Shown piece by piece: positions 16,212 through 24,302 of a stretch of DNA of 46,235 bases (within the stretch, counting starts at the first letter, position 1; each line of letters opens with the position of its first letter). The notes under the pieces are model-generated. The model was not told the origin of the DNA and did no database searches. It saw only the letters and a program-made list of their open reading frames with translations. Source of the DNA: Cyanomargarita calcarea GSE-NOS-MK-12-04C (GTDB lineage: Bacteria; Cyanobacteriota; Cyanobacteriia; Cyanobacteriales; Nostocaceae); NCBI GenBank assembly GCA_019359595.1, contig JAHHGZ010000055.1, forward strand, positions 1-46,235, in the 5' to 3' direction. Made by a program: the position numbers and the translations under genes.

Positions 16212-17483
16212 TTAGACTTGCTGCTTCGACACAACTGCTGACGAAGGGACTGGATTATCTGCGGTTATAGAGCAGAACAAAGATTCATAATGATTCAAGG
16301 CTTGCTCAAAGGAATATTGTTCTACGGCAAATTTCCGGCTGTTATAACCGAGAGTTTTGACTTTTTCTGGTTGTTTGTAGAGTTCTAAAATCGAATCAGC
16401 TAGTGCTTGTGCGTCTTCTGGAGGAACAACAACGCCGCCGCCACTTTGTTTGATGGCCCTTGCCGCTGTACCATTGTCAGGTACGGATGCCACAATCGCC
16501 CGACCGCTAGCAAGTAGCACTTGAATTTTTGATGGCATATTGAAAGAGATCACGTTTTTCTTTTGTACCACTAAGCCAACATCCGCAGCAGCCAACATCA
16601 CAGGTAACTTTTCACGGGGTTGAAACGGCAGCAGCAAAACATTATCCGCACCGTATTCTTGACACTCTTGTTGCAGTCGTTGCAAACATGAAGCTTCTCC
16701 CACAATCATAAAAACAATATCAGGGGTATCTCGCAATAGAGCAGCAGCTTTGATGACTGTTTCTAAACCTTGTGTCAGAGCGATATTACCTGAGTAAGAG
16801 ACTACAAATTTGCCATCTAAGTTATGAGTAGCGCGGAAAGCATTGTTTTCTTTTGCTTCATGACGGATAAAATTGACATCAACCCAGTTAGGAATTTGGA
16901 CAATTTTGTCAGGATTTACCCCTTTAGCCAGCAAATTCTCCACAAATCCATCAGCAATAACGCTAATTTTCGTGGCAGTATAGTAAGCAAATTTTTCCAA
17001 AGCTGAAAATAAACGGATGACAAATTTATTTTTCAACAGGCCAACGTGAACCGCTGCATCTGGTAATATATCTTGCAGGTTTAACACTACAGGACAATTG
17101 TGCAGCAATGCTAAAACTGTAGTTGGAATACAAACTGGCAAAGATGGCGCGGTTGAAAGAATTACATCTGGACTAAAGCCGATGAGAGCAGGTAAAAAGC
17201 TTGTAATAACGAAGCTAGCATCTAACAATAATCTGTCTATGAGATTTGGCTCTGGACGAATCCACACATAACTGCGTTGAATTTTTACGCCATTTTTATA
17301 TTCATTGACGTACCATTTACCGCGATATTCCTTGTAAATTTGACGTTCGGGGTAATTAGGCATAGCAGTAACTACACGCACTTCGTGTCCGCGTTTTACT
17401 AGTCCCTCTGCTAATTCAGTCATCAGAGGAGCTATACCAATTGGTTCTGGATGATAGTTGTAGGAGTAAATTAAAATCCGCAT
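16212..17483 (-). CDS. GT4 glycosyltransferase, WcaI-like
   Basis: A 423-aa GT-B glycosyltransferase resembling colanic-acid WcaI. The N-terminal domain starts MRILIYSYNYHPEPIGIAP and includes LAEGLVKRGHEVRVVT and YPERQIYKEYRGKW. The C-terminal donor domain has VVSYSGNIALTQGLETVI near 232, VLLLPFQPREKLPVML near 290, NMPSKIQVLLASGRAIVASV near 330, and the GGGVVVPPED loop. It probably adds a sugar to a lipid-linked exopolysaccharide repeat unit at the cytoplasmic membrane. Together with the sugar transferase at 18165 on the same strand, it forms a polysaccharide pair, although a 680-base repeat-filled gap separates them. It starts with ATG at 17483. The sugar donor cannot be read from sequence. 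Confidence 0.9.
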   Translation of the reverse strand: MRILIYSYNYHPEPIGIAPLMTELAEGLVKRGHEVRVVTAMPNYPERQIYKEYRGKWYVNEYKNGVKIQRSYVWIRPEPNLIDRLLLDASFVITSFLPALIGFSPDVILSTAPSLPVCIPTTVLALLHNCPVVLNLQDILPDAAVHVGLLKNKFVIRLFSALEKFAYYTATKISVIADGFVENLLAKGVNPDKIVQIPNWVDVNFIRHEAKENNAFRATHNLDGKFVVSYSGNIALTQGLETVIKAAALLRDTPDIVFMIVGEASCLQRLQQECQEYGADNVLLLPFQPREKLPVMLAAADVGLVVQKKNVISFNMPSKIQVLLASGRAIVASVPDNGTAARAIKQSGGGVVVPPEDAQALADSILELYKQPEKVKTLGYNSRKFAVEQYSFEQALNHYESLFCSITADNPVPSSAVVSKQQV

Positions 17484-17768
17484 AACAAATTAGTCAGAAT
17501 AGCCCTGGCTTTTTTTATTTTAACTGAGCATTTTTCTTCAACATTGTCCCTTTGCAGGAAGTGCTGATATTTTTATTTTCCTTGTAGAATCTCTTGATGT
17601 CAGTTCTTTTTCATTGAAGATTGAGTAAAATTTGATATGAGAACCTAGGGCTACGATGATATTTTTGTTACTTAAAAATAATTTAGATTTTGTTCCTATC
17701 GAGTGCTTATACGTAGGTATAAACCGTAGAGTTGTAGTGATTTTGCAATAGATTCTTCGTCCAAGGCA

Positions 17769-18035
17769 CGATCGCGGATTAAAGGGATTAAAGGATTTCA
17801 CAGAGAATCTAAAAATTAATTATTCTTGGAGTGGAATTCGACTAATCCTTTAAAATCCGATCGCGGATTAAAGGGATTAAAGGATTTCACAGAGAATCTA
17901 AAAATTAATTATTCTTGGAGTGGAATTCGACTAATCCTTTAAAATCCGATCGCGGATTAAAGGGATTAAAGGATTTCACAGAGAATCTAAAAATTAATTA
18001 TTCTTGGAGTGGAATCCGACTAATCCTTTAAAATC
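17769..18035. repeat. Three tandem 89-bp direct repeats
   Basis: Units begin with CGATCGCGGATTAAAG at 17769, 17858 and 17947. They are virtually identical; the third differs by a TTC to TCC change in GGAATTCGAC and then fades out after 18030. Within a unit, the start (GGATTAAAGGGATTAAAGG) is imperfectly complementary to the end (ACTAATCCTTTAAAATCC), so each copy can fold as a hairpin. The near-identity implies recent amplification. Confidence 0.92.
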
Positions 18036-18085
18036 CGTGATCGGATTGCTAATTGGGATATTACGTTTAATAATATATAAACAAA

Positions 18086-18133
18086 AAAGAGAACAAAAAA
18101 GGTCTTAATTTAAGCCTTGTGCTTGTCCTCTTT
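18086..18133 (-). terminator. Rho-independent terminator of the sugar transferase gene
   Basis: On the minus strand, AAAGAGGACAA pairs with TTGTTCTCTTT (11 bp, one G-U), with an additional AAGG/CCTT inner pairing. The downstream arm runs into TTTTTTG. It lies about 30 bases after the stop of the STAS-sugar transferase gene. Confidence 0.75.
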
Positions 18134-18164
18134 GATGATGTTGTTTATGAATTAAGGTAATTGA

Positions 18165-19175
18165 TTATGCAGCACCGCTATTTCTGTTAAATACGATCGC
18201 GATTGTTTTTAAGATCAACTTTAAATCATATAGCAAGTTCCAATTCTTTTGATACTGTAAATCCAGGCGAATCACATCTTCAAAAGCTTCTATACTAGAG
18301 CGTCCATTAACCTGCCATTCACCAGTCATACCTGGTTTGACATCCAAACGTTGCCACTCAGGTACTTCGTAGCGTTCTACTTCATCCGGTGTGGGTGGTC
18401 TGGTACCGACTAAACTCATTTCTCCTTTCAGAACATTCCAAAACTGAGGCAGTTCATCAAGGCTGCTTTTCCGTAAAAAACGCCCGAAGCGCGTAATCCG
18501 GGGATCGTTTTTGATTTTGAAAATGCCCCGGTCAACTTGGTTTTGTTTTTCCAACTCGGCTTTTTTCGCTTCAGCATCCACACACATTGAGCGGAATTTC
18601 CAAATTCGGAAGCGCTTCCCCATCCATCCACAACGAGTTTGACAAAAGAAAATCGGACCGGGATCGTCAATTTTAATGGCAATGACAATGGGAATAAATA
18701 AAATTCCGGCGATCGCCAAACCGACTAGTGCCCCAATCACATCTATGAACCTTTTCATCCAGGAACGTACAGAGGGATGAGTTGTGGGTAGCTGTTCTTC
18801 AAGTTCGCGGCTTGAGGGTTGTGGTGTGGCACTAGACTCTATAGTAAAAACTTTATCAAGCCCTGTGAGATTGAGGACTGCCATCACCCCTGGGGTAACA
18901 TTCCGCAGGATTAATTCTATGCCCTTTTCCTGAGCGATTTTAAAATTACTTACCAAGGCACCCAAACCGCTACTATCTAAAAAAGTAGTTTGATGAAAGT
19001 CAATAATAATTTGTTTGGGAGGTACAGTTGCCTTGATGAAGTCTTCACAAGTGTCCTTAAAGGCTACAGCCTCTAGTACGCTTAACCGCACCGGAACCTG
19101 AATTATTGCCGTGTCGTTAAGGAACGTCACCGGAAAATCTGCCTCTGTGGGTTGGCTAGTCATGGAAATTTGCAC
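18165..19175 (-). CDS. STAS domain-sugar transferase fusion protein
   Basis: A 336-aa two-domain protein. Residues about 14-110 are a STAS/anti-anti-sigma domain with the phosphorylatable serine motif DSSG at 67-70. Residues about 137-336 are a bacterial sugar transferase (PssD/WbaP/WecP-like) that moves hexose-1-phosphate from a UDP-sugar onto undecaprenyl phosphate. A membrane hairpin (about 143-168) is followed by PIFFCQTRCGWMGKRF, KFRSM, KIKNDPRITRFGRFLRK, SLDELPQFWNVLKGEMSLVG and TRPPTP, all family hallmarks. A GTG start at 19175 has GAGG seven bases upstream; ATG at 19163 is the alternative. Gene order suggests exopolysaccharide priming, possibly gated by serine phosphorylation of the STAS domain (inference). 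Confidence 0.92.
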   Translation of the reverse strand: MQISMTSQPTEADFPVTFLNDTAIIQVPVRLSVLEAVAFKDTCEDFIKATVPPKQIIIDFHQTTFLDSSGLGALVSNFKIAQEKGIELILRNVTPGVMAVLNLTGLDKVFTIESSATPQPSSRELEEQLPTTHPSVRSWMKRFIDVIGALVGLAIAGILFIPIVIAIKIDDPGPIFFCQTRCGWMGKRFRIWKFRSMCVDAEAKKAELEKQNQVDRGIFKIKNDPRITRFGRFLRKSSLDELPQFWNVLKGEMSLVGTRPPTPDEVERYEVPEWQRLDVKPGMTGEWQVNGRSSIEAFEDVIRLDLQYQKNWNLLYDLKLILKTIAIVFNRNSGAA

Positions 19176-19506
19176 TTTTTTGCCTCGTAAACGTCATCTG
19201 CCAAACATTATTCTGTCCAAGCGAATAATCTAATCTCATGTTAATCATAAGAAATCAGAACGCTTTCGCACTTTTGCTTGGGTCGAGATATAGCGTTCGC
19301 TTGCGAAGATTCACAATAGAACAAGAAGCATGAGCGTAAGTTTGAAGTGTCTTGAATGAAGTATAAAGAATGCCCGAGTTTGGAGAAAACTGCGATGCTC
19401 GCATTCATCAAAAATTCATACTTCATACTTGAATACTTCATACTTATAGAGTTGAAAAACATCTTGCTGTTGTGCACAAGAAAGCGGATACACCAAATAT
19501 CATCAA
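19176..19506. other. Divergent promoter region with ATACTTC repeats
   Basis: A 331-base gap between the divergent sugar transferase and queE genes. It carries GAATGAAGTAT near 19355 and, in the opposite sense, tandem ATACTTCATACTT words at 19420-19445, so it may fold. No gene is supported. Confidence 0.5.
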
Positions 19507-20304
19507 ATGACTGTTAAAACTACTGTGACACCTACCGCACGCCTGGTCGAGGTCTTTTCCGCCATTCAAGGGGAAGGACTCAATGTGGGAACACGTCAAA
19601 TTTTTGTTCGTTTTGCTCTATGTGACTTGCGCTGCCATTTTTGCGACAGCAGTCATACTTGGAATGCACCCGAGACTTGTAGGATAGAGCGATCGCCGGG
19701 ATTGCGCGATTTTGAAATTCACCCCAATCCCGTTCCCCTACCTATATTACTCGAATGGGTTCAGCTACAAAATCTACCTTGCTTACACGATAGCATTAGC
19801 TTGACAGGGGGTGAACCGCTGCTTCATACCCCATTCTTAACGGAATTTTTACCCCAAGTGCGATCCCTTACCGGACTCCCTGTATATTTAGAGACAGGTG
19901 GACATCGCCCAGACCAACTAACTCAGATTTTGCCATACTTAGATTCTGTAGGTATGGATTTTAAACTACATAGCGTCAGCGGGGAAAATCGTTGGCAAGA
20001 ACATGAGAAATTTCTCAAACTCTGTCACTTAGCACGAGTCGAAGTTTTTATAAAAATAATTGTTTCAAAAAATACTGATTTGGCTGAGTTGGAGCGTGCA
20101 GCCCAATTGGTAGCGGCAGTAAATCCGATTATTGCAGTTTACTTACAACCTGTGACACCTTTAGCAGTATCTGAACAATTCAGCGAAATGCCTGTGCTTG
20201 CCCCAACACCCGAACAAGTTTTGAATTGGCAAGCTTTGATGAAGCAATATATCAAGAACGTCCGTGTAGTGCCACAGACCCATAAGATGTTGAATCAGCT
20301 GTAA
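19507..20304 (+). CDS. queE: 7-carboxy-7-deazaguanine synthase QueE
   Basis: A 265-aa radical SAM enzyme converting 6-carboxytetrahydropterin to 7-carboxy-7-deazaguanine in queuosine/deazapurine synthesis. The FSAIQGEGLNVGTRQIFVR segment is characteristic of QueE. The cluster-binding cysteines are C39, C43 and C46 (CDLRCHFC). LTGGEPLLH near residue 100 is the SAM-binding GGE motif, and YLETGG follows near 126. Length is normal for the long cyanobacterial form, with an extended C-terminal half containing YLQPVTPL and VRVVPQTHKM. It starts with ATG. It stands alone, and no queC, queD or dpd-type DNA modification gene is next to it, so an ordinary tRNA role is most likely. Confidence 0.94.
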   Translation: MTVKTTVTPTARLVEVFSAIQGEGLNVGTRQIFVRFALCDLRCHFCDSSHTWNAPETCRIERSPGLRDFEIHPNPVPLPILLEWVQLQNLPCLHDSISLTGGEPLLHTPFLTEFLPQVRSLTGLPVYLETGGHRPDQLTQILPYLDSVGMDFKLHSVSGENRWQEHEKFLKLCHLARVEVFIKIIVSKNTDLAELERAAQLVAAVNPIIAVYLQPVTPLAVSEQFSEMPVLAPTPEQVLNWQALMKQYIKNVRVVPQTHKMLNQL

Positions 20305-20400
20305 GGAGTGAGGAGTTAGGAGTTAGGAGTTAGGAGTTAGGAGTTAGTGGTTAGGAGTTAGAAGTTGGGAGTCGGGAGTTGGGAATTGGGAGTTAGGAGT
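20305..20400. repeat. Heptad repeats after queE
   Basis: Tandem GGAGTTA/GTTAGGA heptads, grading into GGGAGTT variants, occupy the space between the convergent queE and DUF3318 genes, followed by a CTCCCTG-type pyrimidine-rich run at 20415-20465. Confidence 0.8.
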
Positions 20401-20485
20401 GAGGAGATAAATTTTCTCCTCCTTGTCTTCCCTGCTCCCTGCTCCCTGCTCCCCCTGCCTCCCCTTATCCCCCTTGTCTTGAATC

Positions 20486-21130
20486 CTAATAATCGTTATC
20501 ATCCAAAGACTTAGATTTGCCTTTCGCTTTGTTAGCGCCGCGCTTGAGGGCAGACAGACGGGCTTCGTATTTAGAACGCTGACGTTTGCTGGGAGTAGTT
20601 TCAATCAGAGTTTTGAGAGCGCTACCGAGACTTTTATAAGCATTGGGTAGACTGTAACCAAAACGAGTTGCGAGGGCGATCGCTTTTTCATCAGCGCTGG
20701 TCAATTCTTTTACCTGCTTTTCACCATTATTTTTTTGATACAAGCGCCAGCCTGAGACACCGCACAGAGCCATAGCTAATACCAACAGCAATCCATCTTG
20801 TACCCATAATTCACCCACAGCACCGCCTAAACCAATAGCCAGTGCTGCCATTTCCCAACCATCTTTGGGAATAGTGTCATTTTGAACCCGAGCGACTTCG
20901 TGCCAAAACAGCAAATTGCGCTGATCCATTGCCAGAGCATCCCATTTCACCAAGTCAATTTGAATTTCCACTTGGTCTTTACCAATTTCTTCGCAGCGGA
21001 CCAGGGGTGGATTGACCTCAGTCGTACCTTCAACCGTGACCCAACTCTGCAACTCCGGTGGTAGTAAGTTTTTTAACCGTCGAAGTTCGCTCATTTCCGC
21101 TTTGGCAGAGGAAGTTGCATAGGATGTCAT
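20486..21130 (-). CDS. DUF3318 domain-containing membrane protein
   Basis: A 214-aa protein from the ATG at 21130; a longer frame to 21211 is disfavoured because the family begins with MTSYATSSAKAEMSELRRLK. The N-terminal domain (RLKNLLPPELQSWV...LVRCEEIGKDQVEIQID) is followed by LLFWHEVARVQNDTIP, reminiscent of a degenerate zinc-peptidase-like HExxR segment. Two hydrophobic helices follow (about 88-125), then a basic, lysine-rich tail. The family is cyanobacterial and uncharacterised. It is convergent with queE. Function is not assigned; the membrane location is inferred from the hydrophobic pair. Confidence 0.85.
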   Translation of the reverse strand: MTSYATSSAKAEMSELRRLKNLLPPELQSWVTVEGTTEVNPPLVRCEEIGKDQVEIQIDLVKWDALAMDQRNLLFWHEVARVQNDTIPKDGWEMAALAIGLGGAVGELWVQDGLLLVLAMALCGVSGWRLYQKNNGEKQVKELTSADEKAIALATRFGYSLPNAYKSLGSALKTLIETTPSKRQRSKYEARLSALKRGANKAKGKSKSLDDNDY

Positions 21131-21307
21131 AAATCCAGCCCCAAAAATTTTCAATATAACAGTGAGAGTATTACTTTGGAGTATAGCTATTTCACTGATA
21201 ATTCGACTCACTCCTTAAAAAATCTTCCCGGTTTTTGCTTTTTTTCCATCGCCGGATGCTACCAGACTTAGTTTACTCTCCTAGGGGAGGGGGAAGACCA
21301 GAAGGGG

Positions 21308-21405
21308 AGAGGGGGGTTTAATACCTCGACCTCCCGCAGGCTCTTTCGTTTTGAGTTAGAGTCCAAGTCCACATATACAAACCTCCTTCCTTCTTCCTTC
21401 ATTCA
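21308..21405. repeat. Dispersed intergenic repeat, copy 2
   Basis: Starts TTTAATACCTCGACC and ends CCACATATACAAACCTCC followed by TTCCTTCTTCCTTC. It shares its ends with the copies at 10915 and 46018. It lies within the 21131-21501 gap between the divergent DUF3318 and hydrolase genes; no gene is present in that gap. Confidence 0.6.
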
Positions 21406-21501
21406 AAGTAGACTTTTCTTAACTTGGGGACAATTGTCGCAAAAACGATGATAATTGAATGTAATTGTTAATAAATATTTAAGAGTTCATCATTTATTAA
21501 T

Positions 21502-22506
21502 ATGTCTAATTATTCCAGTACAATAGCAGCCATCATTGAGCAAACCGAAGCTCTAGAGAAAACTTTGCCACTCAAAAATGAGGCTTGCCGCTCAAAATTC
21601 TTTTTTCACCCGCAACCCACTGCTAAGGTTTGCCTTTTCTTCCACGGATTTACTGCCGCTCCTTACCAGTTTGAACCTATCTCTAAAATTTTGTTTGAAG
21701 CAGGCTACAACGTTTTAATTCCGTTGCTACCCGGTCATGGAATTGCGGGAAAATGGAATAGTAAGAACCCGCCTCCCCTGCCAACAGAACGTGAAGTATA
21801 TCAGGAATTTGCGCTTTCGTGGTTAAAAGTTGCACAAAGTTTAGGAAATGAGATAGTAGTCGGCGGGTTATCTGGTGGAGGTACTTTGGCTGCTTGGTTA
21901 GCGCTTGAATGTTCCCAAGAAATTAACAAAGCACTACTATTTTCACCCTACCTCAGCAGCTACAATACAATCCTCGACTTATTCGTTGAAATTCTCCCCA
22001 TTTATTATGATTGGGACGGTAAACCTGATACCGATACTATTGGCTATGGTGGATTTAAGATGCCTGCATTGCGGCTATTTTTAGATATGGGTCAAGAGAT
22101 TGTGGAGCGAGTAAGATACTATCCAACAGCGCCGATGTTGGTGATTTCTAGTGAAAATGACAAGGCTATCGATCCAGAGGATTTAAAGGCTTTCTTTGAG
22201 TCTTTGATGAAAAAGCAATCGAAATCTTGGTATTATCGGTTTGAGAAATTTTTTGAGATTCCCCATACTATGATGACTGAAGCTGAGGGGAATAAATATC
22301 AAAATTTACTGAATGCTCTTGTTAAAGCTTATGTCTTGAGCGATATTAGTTGGGAGCAATTGTTAGAAATTGGTTATCATATGCTGCAAGGGAAAACTTT
22401 TGATGCTGCAGTGAAGGAGTTAAGTTTGAGTGAAGTAGTTGTACCGGAGGTGTCAAATTTTTTAGCGATTTTGGATAAGGAAATAATGATTAAGGCTCAT
22501 AAATGA
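21502..22506 (+). CDS. Alpha/beta hydrolase
   Basis: A 334-aa alpha/beta-hydrolase of the carboxylesterase/serine-aminopeptidase type. LFFHGFTAAPYQF near residue 46 forms the oxyanion region, and PLLPGHG follows at 74-80. The nucleophile elbow is GGLSGGG with Ser124. The acid is probably the Asp in SENDKAID near 216, and the histidine the His in IPHTMM near 255. The C-terminal 70 residues after the catalytic core (LLEIGYHMLQGKTFDAAVKEL) are an extra helical extension, not part of the usual fold. It starts with ATG and is preceded by a long promoter region. No signal peptide is visible, so it is cytoplasmic. Substrate unknown; the HGFTAAP motif resembles thermostable monoacylglycerol lipase/esterase relatives. 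Confidence 0.85.
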   Translation: MSNYSSTIAAIIEQTEALEKTLPLKNEACRSKFFFHPQPTAKVCLFFHGFTAAPYQFEPISKILFEAGYNVLIPLLPGHGIAGKWNSKNPPPLPTEREVYQEFALSWLKVAQSLGNEIVVGGLSGGGTLAAWLALECSQEINKALLFSPYLSSYNTILDLFVEILPIYYDWDGKPDTDTIGYGGFKMPALRLFLDMGQEIVERVRYYPTAPMLVISSENDKAIDPEDLKAFFESLMKKQSKSWYYRFEKFFEIPHTMMTEAEGNKYQNLLNALVKAYVLSDISWEQLLEIGYHMLQGKTFDAAVKELSLSEVVVPEVSNFLAILDKEIMIKAHK

Positions 22507-22582
22507 AGTTAATAATATTTGATATCTGTCAGTCTTTGCAGAGTTAGAGTTTATTCTCTGCATTATTTTTTTTAGTGAGACT

Positions 22583-23215
22583 TTATGAATTCAAATCTTC
22601 ACGCCAAGTAAAAATAATTTGTTCCTCAGCTTGCCGAAACTCAATATTAAACTTATCAAATACAATTTCTCGCCCAAGTAGTAATTGTTCTCCTCCTGTA
22701 TCGGTTTGTAACCATGCTACAGGAGCAATAAAAGTATGTCCATCAATTGTCATTTCAATATTCCGTAAAACGTACTCAACTCTTCCGCCAATAGTTTCTG
22801 CTAATAAAGTTGATTCTGCATCGGCTAAAGCATATCCTAAATCTTGACCAACTTTTAATGAAATTAAACTAAGTTCTGCACCAGAATCTACTAACATTGT
22901 TGTATTAATATTTATATCTCTATGCTTTAGCTTCACATAATAATTTGGTTGCCAATCATGACGGGCTACTGCACGAAAGCGAATTTGTAAAATCTGGATA
23001 GAAGCAGTGCGTCGTGGAACTAAGTAAATTGCAAAAGTCTCTCCTGAAGCTTCTGCTAATTCCAAAACTTGACGCAAGTTATCGCTATGAGCAATTAAGC
23101 CATTAGCGTTGTAGGCAACATATTGATTTTTATATGAATCTAATAACATTTGGCGGTTGCGATTCAGCCATTTCAGCATTTCACGGCTTTCATTTTGTGA
23201 TGGGGTTGTACTCAT
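22583..23215 (-). CDS. DUF5678-retropepsin-like aspartic protease fusion
   Basis: A 210-aa protein with two parts. Residues about 12-70 match the DUF5678 pattern (LKWLNRNRQMLLDSYKNQYV, IAHSDNLRQVLELA, YLVPRR). Residues about 88-205 are a single retropepsin-like domain: the catalytic triplet D110-S-G within TMLVDSGAELSLIS, a flap-like ETIGG turn near 140, and LLGREIVFDKFNIEF, the second conserved psi-strand. Such single-domain enzymes should act as dimers. It starts with ATG and is encoded upstream of nothing obvious; a YoeB-type TA pair lies immediately upstream on the same strand, 19 bases away. Role unknown; protein processing in a stress or defence context is speculation. Confidence 0.82.
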   Translation of the reverse strand: MSTTPSQNESREMLKWLNRNRQMLLDSYKNQYVAYNANGLIAHSDNLRQVLELAEASGETFAIYLVPRRTASIQILQIRFRAVARHDWQPNYYVKLKHRDININTTMLVDSGAELSLISLKVGQDLGYALADAESTLLAETIGGRVEYVLRNIEMTIDGHTFIAPVAWLQTDTGGEQLLLGREIVFDKFNIEFRQAEEQIIFTWREDLNS

Positions 23216-23234
23216 AAATTTTGCCGTTAAGAAA

Positions 23235-23501
23235 TTAATCGTAATGGTATTTACAAGATAAAATAGTTAATAAATCTTCTTCCACTTTATAAATTAATCT
23301 ATGTTCATCGCTAATCCGCCTTGACCAGTAACCTTGTAATTCGTATTTCAATGGCTCCGGTTTGCCTATACCCGAAAAAGGTTCTCTTTGTATATCTTTA
23401 ATCAATTCCAATATTTTTTTGAAAACTTTCTTGTCTTGTGTTGCCCACAGACCTAGTTGTTCAAAGGCTTCTAATTCAAACGCTACCTTTTTCATACTCA
23501 T
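23235..23501 (-). CDS. yoeB: Txe/YoeB family mRNA interferase toxin
   Basis: An 88-aa type II toxin of the RelE/YoeB fold that cleaves mRNA at the ribosomal A site. Alignment by eye to E. coli YoeB places the active-site residues at Glu49 (KPEPL), Arg68 (EHRLIY), His86 and Tyr87 near the C-terminus, all conserved, so the toxin should be active. It begins at the first ATG (MSMKKVAFE), 26 bases inside the preceding antitoxin gene, which is the usual coupled arrangement. The neighbouring retropepsin gene follows by 19 bases. Confidence 0.93.
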   Translation of the reverse strand: MSMKKVAFELEAFEQLGLWATQDKKVFKKILELIKDIQREPFSGIGKPEPLKYELQGYWSRRISDEHRLIYKVEEDLLTILSCKYHYD

Positions 23502-23724
23502 CTAGATCGACATAAATTAAGTTTTTCTGCTTTACATTTTCTAAAGCTTTGAGCAAATGTTTTTTGTTAGCTTCTGATTTTAGTAAGTAAGTAGTTTCAT
23601 CTTCAATTTGTGGCTCAATTAGAACTATGACTTCTACTACTGCTCCTTCTGGTAACTCGGTTACCAACAATTCAATTTTGCCATCCTTCCCAACAATAGC
23701 CTTTTGTTTAATCCCATTTAGCAT
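23476..23724 (-). CDS. Antitoxin of the YoeB pair
   Basis: An 82-aa protein overlapping the toxin start by 26 bases. The C-terminal half (YLLKSEANKKHLLKALENVK...DLDEYEK) has the length, charge pattern and Phd/YefM-like toxin-binding tail seen with YoeB partners. The N-terminal half (KAIVGKDGKIELLVTELPEGAVVEVIVLIE) is not the usual YefM fold; it reads as a small beta-strand domain reminiscent of AbrB/swapped-hairpin DNA binders. So the antitoxin may be a chimera of a non-YefM DNA-binding head and a YefM-type tail. Assignment as antitoxin rests on position and tail; the fold of the head is inference. Confidence 0.8.
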   Translation of the reverse strand: MLNGIKQKAIVGKDGKIELLVTELPEGAVVEVIVLIEPQIEDETTYLLKSEANKKHLLKALENVKQKNLIYVDLDEYEKGSV

Positions 23725-23865
23725 ATTTTTTATTTATTCTCGACTTTGAGAAAACGAGCTTTAGCTACCCTATTGTAACTTGATTTGACTGATAGAACTT
23801 TTAGGCGATCGCCCTCTCCCCTCTCTTCTCTTTGCGTCGTTATAAATTTTGCAGTTATAAATTAA

Positions 23866-24297
23866 TCAGTCTTGCGGAGGATGCCAACCAGCAAGTACCC
23901 AATAACTGCGAACTTCGAGCGCATCTGCATCGCTGCTCAAATGTAAGACTACAACTGTTGCACGACCAGTCGGTGTTTTACCAACAATACGCAAACCATC
24001 TTCAGTCCAGCAAAAATGTTCAGACCAAACTTGGGTACGAGGGTTAAAAAGTTTTACTATATCCTCAGTTTCTGGATCAATTCCTGTAGTTTTATCACTT
24101 TTATAGCCATTGCATAGTGGGCAACCTAGCCATAAGTTAGATTCATCATTGCTACCACCTTTAGATATAGGAATAATATGTTCAATTTCCAAACGTGCCA
24201 TCACTAAATGCTGAGGACTCAAACAATAACCGCATCGGTTTCGAGCAGAATTGCGGACACGACGGTCTATTTCTACTGGAATATAAGGGCGAGCCAT
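23866..24297 (-). CDS. HNH endonuclease
   Basis: A 143-aa single-domain HNH nuclease. Zinc-binding pairs are C22-x2-C25 and C59-x2-C62. The metal/catalytic motif is EIEHIIP with His40, followed by SKGGSNDESNLWLGC (Asn54) and CNGYKSDK. The C-terminal 70 residues (NPRTQVWSEHF, GRATVVVLHLSSD, VRSYWVLAGWHPP) form a conserved tail of this cyanobacterial subgroup. It starts with ATG MARPYIPVE. It follows the 120-aa gene at 24303 with only five bases between them, so they form a two-gene operon. Targets unknown; a mobile or defence role is plausible given the adjoining TA and AIPR genes. Confidence 0.9.
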   Translation of the reverse strand: MARPYIPVEIDRRVRNSARNRCGYCLSPQHLVMARLEIEHIIPISKGGSNDESNLWLGCPLCNGYKSDKTTGIDPETEDIVKLFNPRTQVWSEHFCWTEDGLRIVGKTPTGRATVVVLHLSSDADALEVRSYWVLAGWHPPQD

Positions 24298-24302
24298 AGC
24301 TG

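Larger units (their letters stand above)
17484..18164. other. Gap between the two polysaccharide genes
   Basis: About 680 bases. No gene is supported: a minus-strand open frame at 17538-17801 has no family resemblance and runs into the repeats. It contains three 89-bp tandem repeats (17769-18035) and a terminator-like hairpin (18086-18133), each listed separately. The promoter of the glycosyltransferase gene should lie just above 17483. Confidence 0.6.

Noticed and set aside
17769-18035. Three 89-bp repeats as a CRISPR array
   Set aside because: The repeats are directly abutting with no unique spacers, and no cas genes are present.
19507-20304. QueE as part of a DNA deazapurine modification (dpd) system
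   Set aside because: No dpd, queC, queD or queF genes are adjacent; an ordinary queuosine role is sufficient.
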